NCBI RefSeq assembly: GCF_900091845.1
Contig: NZ_FMCI01000125.1
Span: forward strand, 1-32,867
Direction: 5' to 3'
Source: Streptomyces sp. SolWspMP-5a-2
GTDB lineage: Bacteria; Actinomycetota; Actinomycetes; Streptomycetales; Streptomycetaceae
Length of the DNA: 32,867 bases
The notes under the pieces were generated by a model. That model was not told the DNA's origin, did no database searches, and saw only the letters and a list, made by a program, of their open reading frames with translations. Below are positions 26,979 to 32,867 of this stretch, one piece after another. Position 1 is the stretch's first letter. Each line of letters begins with the position of its first letter. Both the position numbers and the translations under genes were made by a program.

Positions 26979-28829
26979 ATGACCGAGCAGGCCACCGGGG
27001 CCCACCATCCGCAGCCGCGGCCCCGATCCGGAGGACAGCACTCCGCCCCCGAGCACGTCACGGGTGCGAAGTCCCTCATCCGCTCGCTCGAGGAGGTCGG
27101 GGCCGACACGGTGTTCGGCATTCCCGGCGGCGCGATCCTTCCCGCGTACGACCCGCTCATGGACTCCACCCGGGTCCGCCACGTCCTGGTCCGCCACGAG
27201 CAGGGCGCCGGTCACGCGGCCACCGGCTACGCCCAGGCCACCGGCCGGGTCGGCGTGTGCATGGCCACCTCGGGCCCCGGTGCCACCAACCTCGTCACCC
27301 CGATCGCCGACGCGCACATGGACTCCGTGCCGCTGGTCGCGATCACCGGCCAGGTCGCGTCCAAGGCGATCGGCACGGACGCCTTCCAGGAGGCGGACAT
27401 CGTCGGCATCACCATGCCGATCACCAAGCACAACTTCCTGGTCACCAAGGCCGAGGACATTCCCCGGGTGATCGCGCAGGCGTTCCACATCGCCTCCACC
27501 GGCCGCCCCGGTCCTGTCCTGGTCGACATCGCCAAGGACGCCCTCCAGGCGCAGACCACCTTCTCCTGGCCGCCGGTCATGGACCTGCCCGGCTACCGCC
27601 CGGTGACCAAGCCGCACGCCAAGCAGATCCGCGAGGCCGCCAAGCTGATCACCGCCGCCCGCCGCCCGGTCCTCTACGTCGGCGGCGGCGTCCTGAAGGC
27701 GCGGGCCACCGCGGAGCTGAAGGTCCTCGCCGAACTCACCGGAGCGCCCGTCACCACCACCCTGATGGCGCTCGGCGCGTTCCCCGACAGCCACCCGCTG
27801 CACGTGGGGATGCCGGGCATGCACGGTGCGGTCACCGCCGTCACCGCGCTGCAGAAGGCCGACCTGATCGTCGCCCTCGGTGCCCGCTTCGACGACCGCG
27901 TCACCGGCAAGCTGGACAGCTTCGCCCCCCACGCCAAGATCGTCCACGCGGACATCGACCCGGCGGAGATCGGCAAGAACCGCGAGGCGGACGTGCCGAT
28001 CGTCGGGGACGCCCGTGAGGTCATCGCCGACCTCGTCCAGGCCGTCCAGAAGGAGCACAGCGAGGGCCACCGGGGCGACTACACCGCCTGGTGGAAGGAC
28101 CTCAGCCGCTGGCGCGAGACCTACCCGCTCGGCTACGAGCAGCCCGCCGACGGCTCGCTCTCCCCGCAGCAGGTCATCGAGCGGATCGGACAGCTCGCCC
28201 CCGAGGGCACGATCTTCGCGGCGGGCGTCGGCCAGCACCAGATGTGGTCCGCCCACTTCATCCAGTACGAGAAGCCCGCCACCTGGCTCAACTCCGGCGG
28301 CGCGGGCACCATGGGCTACGCGGTCCCGGCCGCGATGGGCGCCAAGGCCGGGGCCCAGGACCAGACCGTCTGGGCCATCGACGGCGACGGCTGCTTCCAG
28401 ATGACCAACCAGGAACTGACCACCTGCGCCCTGAACAACATCCCGATCAAGGTCGCCATCATCAACAACGGCGCCCTCGGGATGGTCCGCCAGTGGCAGA
28501 CCCTCTTCTACAACCAGCGCTACTCCAACACCGTGCTGCACAGCGGCCCCGGCGCCGACGGCAAGCAGGCCGGGGCGGGCACCCGCGTCCCCGACTTCGT
28601 GAAGCTGTCGGAGGCCATGGGCTGCTACGCGATCCGCTGCGAGTCCCCGGCCGACCTCGACAAGGTGATCGAGGAGGCGAACTCGGTCAACGACCGCCCG
28701 GTCGTCGTCGACTTCATCGTCCACGAGGACGCGATGGTGTGGCCGATGGTCGCCGCAGGCACCTCCAACGACGAGATCCTGGCCGCCCGGGACGTCCGCC
28801 CCGACTTCGGCGACAGCGAAGACGACTGA
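26979..28829 (+). CDS. ilvB: Acetolactate synthase large subunit
   Basis: 616-aa ThDP- and FAD-dependent enzyme making acetolactate or acetohydroxybutyrate, the first shared step to Val, Leu and Ile. A variable polar N-terminus (about 35 residues) leads into the domain beginning [25 protein letters not shown]. Glu74 in [14 protein letters not shown] activates Th[27 protein letters not shown] and the C-terminal [17 protein letters not shown] with [11 protein letters not shown] (Mg-ThDP site, near 470-495) are intact. ATG 26979 is preferred over ATG 26973 because GAAGAGA then has better spacing. Expression is probably set by the leader-peptide attenuator upstream. ilvN follows after 22 bp. Confidence 0.96.
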   Translation: MTEQATGAHHPQPRPRSGGQHSAPEHVTGAKSLIRSLEEVGADTVFGIPGGAILPAYDPLMDSTRVRHVLVRHEQGAGHAATGYAQATGRVGVCMATSGPGATNLVTPIADAHMDSVPLVAITGQVASKAIGTDAFQEADIVGITMPITKHNFLVTKAEDIPRVIAQAFHIASTGRPGPVLVDIAKDALQAQTTFSWPPVMDLPGYRPVTKPHAKQIREAAKLITAARRPVLYVGGGVLKARATAELKVLAELTGAPVTTTLMALGAFPDSHPLHVGMPGMHGAVTAVTALQKADLIVALGARFDDRVTGKLDSFAPHAKIVHADIDPAEIGKNREADVPIVGDAREVIADLVQAVQKEHSEGHRGDYTAWWKDLSRWRETYPLGYEQPADGSLSPQQVIERIGQLAPEGTIFAAGVGQHQMWSAHFIQYEKPATWLNSGGAGTMGYAVPAAMGAKAGAQDQTVWAIDGDGCFQMTNQELTTCALNNIPIKVAIINNGALGMVRQWQTLFYNQRYSNTVLHSGPGADGKQAGAGTRVPDFVKLSEAMGCYAIRCESPADLDKVIEEANSVNDRPVVVDFIVHEDAMVWPMVAAGTSNDEILAARDVRPDFGDSEDD

Positions 28830-28851
28830 GCGAGAGAGACGAAAGAGACCC

Positions 28852-30484
<1,633 letters not shown>

Positions 30485-30497
30485 GCCTCCCGGGCGG

Positions 30498-30525
30498 CGG
30501 GGCCGGAGCGATCGCTCCGGCCCCG
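30498..30525. terminator. Perfect 28-bp palindrome terminator after ilvC
   Basis: CGGGGCCGGAGCGA and its inverse (30498-30525) make a 12-bp stem with a GATC tetraloop, followed by TTGTCC. It closes the ilvBNC transcript. Confidence 0.85.
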
Positions 30526-30594
30526 TTGTCCAGCCTGTCCCGCACGGACGGGTGATCCTTCCGCAGCGGCGCACGACGTCGGGCGTGACGCCAC

Positions 30595-30600
30595 TACACT
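30595..30600 (+). promoter_or_regulatory. Candidate -10 (TACACT) of serA
   Basis: TACACT fits TANNNT. A second candidate is TAATAC (30608-30613) with GTGACG (30585-30590) at 17 bp as a weak -35. Either gives a leader of about 140-150 nt that contains the upstream reading frame 30673-30750. Confidence 0.4.
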
Positions 30601-30672
30601 GCTGCACTAATACGCGTCAGGCCCACAGCGTCGTGCGTCTTCCACGCGGCTCAGCGACACCGGGGAGTGCGG

Positions 30673-30750
30673 GTGCGCATCTCCTGGCGCCGCTTCCCCT
30701 CCACCGCATGCGGCCGTCGGGACGGCCGTCCGCACGCACTGGACTTGTGA
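30673..30750 (+). CDS. Upstream reading frame (possible serA leader peptide)
   Basis: A 25-codon frame begins at GTG 30673, five bases after GGGGAG, as good a ribosome-binding site as those of the real genes. It starts MRISWRRF and contains CGRRD near the middle, ending HALDL. Its TGA (30748-30750) is part of the TGAGGA ribosome-binding site of serA, nine bases before the serA GTG. A hairpin (CGGCCGTC/GACGGCCG, 30711-30728) lies within it. A translated leader that couples to or regulates serA is plausible; no homology is known to me. Confidence 0.5.
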   Translation: MRISWRRFPSTACGRRDGRPHALDL

Positions 30751-30758
30751 GGACTCAC

Positions 30759-32348
30759 GTGAGCTCGAAACCTGTCGTACTCATCGCCGAAGAGCTGTCG
30801 CCCGCCACCGTGGACGCGCTGGGGCCGGACTTCGAGATCCGGCACTGCAACGGCGCCGACCGGGCGGAGCTGCTCCCGGCCATCGCCGACGTCGACGCGA
30901 TCCTGATCCGCTCCGCCACCAAGGTCGACGCGGAGGCCGTGGCCGCCGCGGGCAAGCTCAAGGTCGTCGCGCGCGCCGGTGTCGGCCTGGACAACGTCGA
31001 CGTCTCCGCCGCCACCAAGGCCGGCGTGATGGTCGTCAACGCCCCGACCTCCAACATCGTCACCGCCGCCGAGCTGGCCTGCGGCCTGCTGCTGGCCACC
31101 GCCCGCAACATCCCGCAGGCCAACGCCGCGCTCAAGAACGGCGAGTGGAAGCGCAGCAAGTACACCGGTGTCGAGCTGGCCGAGAAGACCCTCGGCGTCG
31201 TCGGCCTCGGCCGCATCGGCGCGCTCGTCGCCCAGCGGATGTCCGCCTTCGGCATGAAGGTCGTCGCCTACGACCCCTACGTGCAGCCCGCGCGCGCCGC
31301 CCAGATGGGCGTCAAGGTGCTCTCCCTCGACGAGCTGCTCGAAGTCTCCGACTTCATCACCGTGCACCTGCCGAAGACGCCCGAGACCCTCGGACTCATC
31401 GGTGACGAGGCGCTGCGCAAGGTCAAGCCGAGCGTGCGGATCGTCAACGCGGCGCGCGGCGGGATCGTCGACGAGGAGGCGCTGTACTCGGCGCTCAAGG
31501 AGGGCCGGGTCGCCGGTGCCGGGCTCGACGTCTACACCAAGGAGCCCTGCACGGACTCCCCGCTCTTCGAGTTCGACCAGGTCGTCGCGACCCCGCACCT
31601 CGGTGCCTCCACCGACGAGGCGCAGGAGAAGGCCGGTATCGCCGTCGCCAAGTCGGTGCGGCTCGCGCTCGCCGGTGAGCTGGTCCCGGACGCGGTGAAC
31701 GTCCAGGGCGGGGTCATCGCCGAGGACGTCAAGCCGGGTCTGCCGCTCGCCGAGCGCCTCGGCCGGATCTTCACCGCGCTCGCCGGTGAGGTCGCGGTCC
31801 GCCTGGACGTCGAGGTCTACGGCGAGATCACCCAGCACGACGTCAAGGTGCTCGAACTCTCCGCGCTCAAGGGCGTCTTCGAGGACGTCGTCGCCGAGAC
31901 GGTGTCGTACGTCAACGCCCCGCTGTTCGCGCAGGAGCGCGGCGTCGAGGTGCGGCTGACGACCAGCTCGGAGGCGTCGGAGCACCGCAACGTGGTGACG
32001 GTGCGCGGCACCCTGGGCACCGGCGAGGAGGTGTCGGTCTCCGGCACCCTGGCCGGTCCGAAGAACCTCCAGAAGATCGTCGCCGTGGACGACTACGACG
32101 TCGACCTCGCGCTCGCCGACCACATGGTGGTGCTGCGCTACGAGGACCGTCCCGGTGTCGTCGGCACCGTCGGCCGGGTCTTCGGCGAGGCGGGCATCAA
32201 CATCGCCGGCATGCAGGTCGCCCGTTCGGCGGCCGGCGGCGAGGCGCTCGCCGTGCTCACCGTCGACGACACGGTCGCCCCCGGGGTGCTCGCCGAGGTC
32301 GGCGAGGAGATCGGCGCGACGTTCGCGCGCTCGGTGAACCTGGTCTGA
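30759..32348 (+). CDS. serA: D-3-phosphoglycerate dehydrogenase
   Basis: 529-aa enzyme of the first step of serine synthesis (3-phosphoglycerate to 3-phosphohydroxypyruvate, NAD+). It is the long type with an intervening domain: substrate/NAD domains to about residue 318, an allosteric substrate-binding domain, and a C-terminal ACT domain (HMVVLRYEDRPGVVGTVGRVF onward) that senses serine. GLGRIG (149-154) binds NAD; Arg233 (NAARGG), the acidic residue near TKEPC and His280 (TPHLGAS) form the active site. GTG 30759 with TGAGGA upstream is chosen; it gives the usual start SSKPVVLIAEELSP. Proximity to ilvBNC is typical of actinobacteria. Confidence 0.96.
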   Translation: MSSKPVVLIAEELSPATVDALGPDFEIRHCNGADRAELLPAIADVDAILIRSATKVDAEAVAAAGKLKVVARAGVGLDNVDVSAATKAGVMVVNAPTSNIVTAAELACGLLLATARNIPQANAALKNGEWKRSKYTGVELAEKTLGVVGLGRIGALVAQRMSAFGMKVVAYDPYVQPARAAQMGVKVLSLDELLEVSDFITVHLPKTPETLGLIGDEALRKVKPSVRIVNAARGGIVDEEALYSALKEGRVAGAGLDVYTKEPCTDSPLFEFDQVVATPHLGASTDEAQEKAGIAVAKSVRLALAGELVPDAVNVQGGVIAEDVKPGLPLAERLGRIFTALAGEVAVRLDVEVYGEITQHDVKVLELSALKGVFEDVVAETVSYVNAPLFAQERGVEVRLTTSSEASEHRNVVTVRGTLGTGEEVSVSGTLAGPKNLQKIVAVDDYDVDLALADHMVVLRYEDRPGVVGTVGRVFGEAGINIAGMQVARSAAGGEALAVLTVDDTVAPGVLAEVGEEIGATFARSVNLV

Positions 32349-32374
32349 CCTCCGCACCACCGATCGACCGCACC

Positions 32375-32420
32375 CGGGACGCCGGACGGACCGAGACCCC
32401 TCGGCCCGTCCGGCGTCCCG
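32375..32420 (+). terminator. Very strong hairpin terminator after serA
   Basis: A perfect 15-bp stem (32375-32389 with 32406-32420), one A/C mismatch, then a 5-bp inner stem CCGAG/CTCGG with loop ACCC. No T-tract. Starts 27 bases after the serA stop. Confidence 0.88.
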
Positions 32421-32734
32421 GCGTTCCGGCGTCCGCGGGGCGCCCTGCGGGCGGGGCGCACGGGCTCGGTGTGCGTCCGGGAGGGCTGGGAGGGCCGGGG
32501 GGTGTTCGGGACGTCCGGGAAGGCGCCGTCGTGCCCGCGGTCGTCCGGGAACGCGTATCCATACAGAAACGCGCGGTCGTTCGAGAACGCGCGGTCGTTC
32601 GAGAACGCGCGGTCGTTCGAGAACGCGCGGTCGTCCGAGAACGCGGGGGCGTCCGGGAACCCGTCCTTGTCAGCAGGATGGGCCGTGTGTGCCGCTGGGG
32701 GAGGTGGCGGTTCGTTCGTGGTGGGTGGGGCACG
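32421..32734. other. Gene-free stretch between convergent genes
   Basis: Apart from the tandem repeat, this 314-bp stretch shows no gene I can support. Open frames through the repeat give AVVRER hexapeptide runs on one strand and SRTTAR runs on the other, which is a by-product of the 18-bp period. Confidence 0.5.
32531..32656. repeat. 18-bp tandem repeat array
   Basis: About seven units of gaacgcgcggtcgttcga. Copies at 32585-32602 and 32603-32620 are identical; 32567-32584 and 32621-32638 differ by one base each; flanking units (32531-32566, 32639-32656) are degenerate. Each junction forms the near-palindrome CGTTC-GA-GAACG. The array lies between serA and a convergent gene, downstream of both stops. 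Confidence 0.9.
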
Positions 32735-32866
32735 TCAGTTGGTTTCCGCCGCGCATCTCTCGGCCTCCGCTAGGTGGTCGCGGACCGGGCCGAGGGTGAG
32801 CAGGCCACTGGCGCCGCCCGCGTCCTCGTCGCGGGCCGCCCGCAGCGCCGTCGCCGCGCGGGCCGC
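32735..32866 (-). CDS. C-terminal end of an unidentified protein (partial)
   Basis: The minus strand reads open from the window edge for 43 codons to a TGA at 32737-32735. The piece is helical in look (AARAATALRAARDEDAGG, then LLTLGPVRDHLAEAERCAA) with typical Streptomyces codon use except one CTA. It is too short to name. It converges on serA. Confidence 0.6.
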   Translation of the reverse strand, partial: AARAATALRAARDEDAGGASGLLTLGPVRDHLAEAERCAAETN

Positions 32867-32867
32867 G

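Noticed and set aside
32581..32638. LexA/SOS box in the 18-bp repeat (GTTCGA)
   Set aside because: The actinobacterial box is CGAAC-N4-GTTCG; here the order is CGTTC-GA-GAACG, so the half-sites point the wrong way.
32531..32656. CRISPR array
   Set aside because: The 18-bp units are directly adjacent, with no unique spacers and no cas genes.
32471..32773. A 100-codon plus-strand gene through the tandem repeat (AVVRER runs)
   Set aside because: It overlaps the end of the minus-strand gene, has no ribosome-binding site, and the repeat is equally open on the other strand.

Overview
The window is about 32.9 kb of very GC-rich DNA with strong G/C bias at third codon positions. Several promoters are leaderless (TANNNT), and gene content and order fit the core chromosome of a Streptomyces. 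From memory, the order resembles the S. coelicolor region around SCO5486-SCO5515: mnmA, ligA, rmdB, gatCAB, ilvBNC, serA. No rRNA, tRNA, CRISPR array, prophage or insertion sequence was seen.

Left part (1-6525): the tail of an unidentified gene, a TetR-type regulator divergent from two small membrane proteins, a cysteine desulfurase, a Tat-type N-acetylmuramoyl-L-alanine amidase, the tRNA 2-thiouridylase MnmA, a DUF427 protein, a LOG-family protein and a short-chain dehydrogenase. The desulfurase and MnmA probably form a sulfur relay for tRNA U34 thiolation.

Middle (6564-19920): a short MetE-like protein read from a leaderless promoter and followed closely by ligA; a GGDEF-EAL membrane protein matching RmdB; the gatC-gatA-(80-aa unknown)-gatB operon for Gln/Asn-tRNA amidation; an MMPL exporter overlapping a GNAT acetyltransferase; and an acidic membrane protein that ends at a long hairpin terminator.

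Right (19997-32867): a PQQ-type sugar dehydrogenase lipoprotein and an aldo/keto reductase (both minus strand), a D-2-hydroxyacid dehydrogenase, a second c-di-GMP protein (10 membrane segments, PAS, GGDEF with I-site, degenerate EAL) behind a long leader, then ilvB-ilvN-ilvC and serA. A minus-strand gene runs off the right edge.

The most interesting material is regulatory. ilvB has a 13-codon Ile-Leu-Val-Leu leader peptide with a terminator and a competing helix. serA has a 25-codon upstream ORF whose stop sits in the serA ribosome-binding site. A 10-bp inverted repeat separates ilvN and ilvC, twin operator-like sites lie upstream of the tetR gene, and an 18-bp tandem repeat lies between serA and the last gene. 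The two c-di-GMP proteins look complementary, one a phosphodiesterase and one a diguanylate cyclase. I saw no clearly new multi-gene defence or biosynthetic system.
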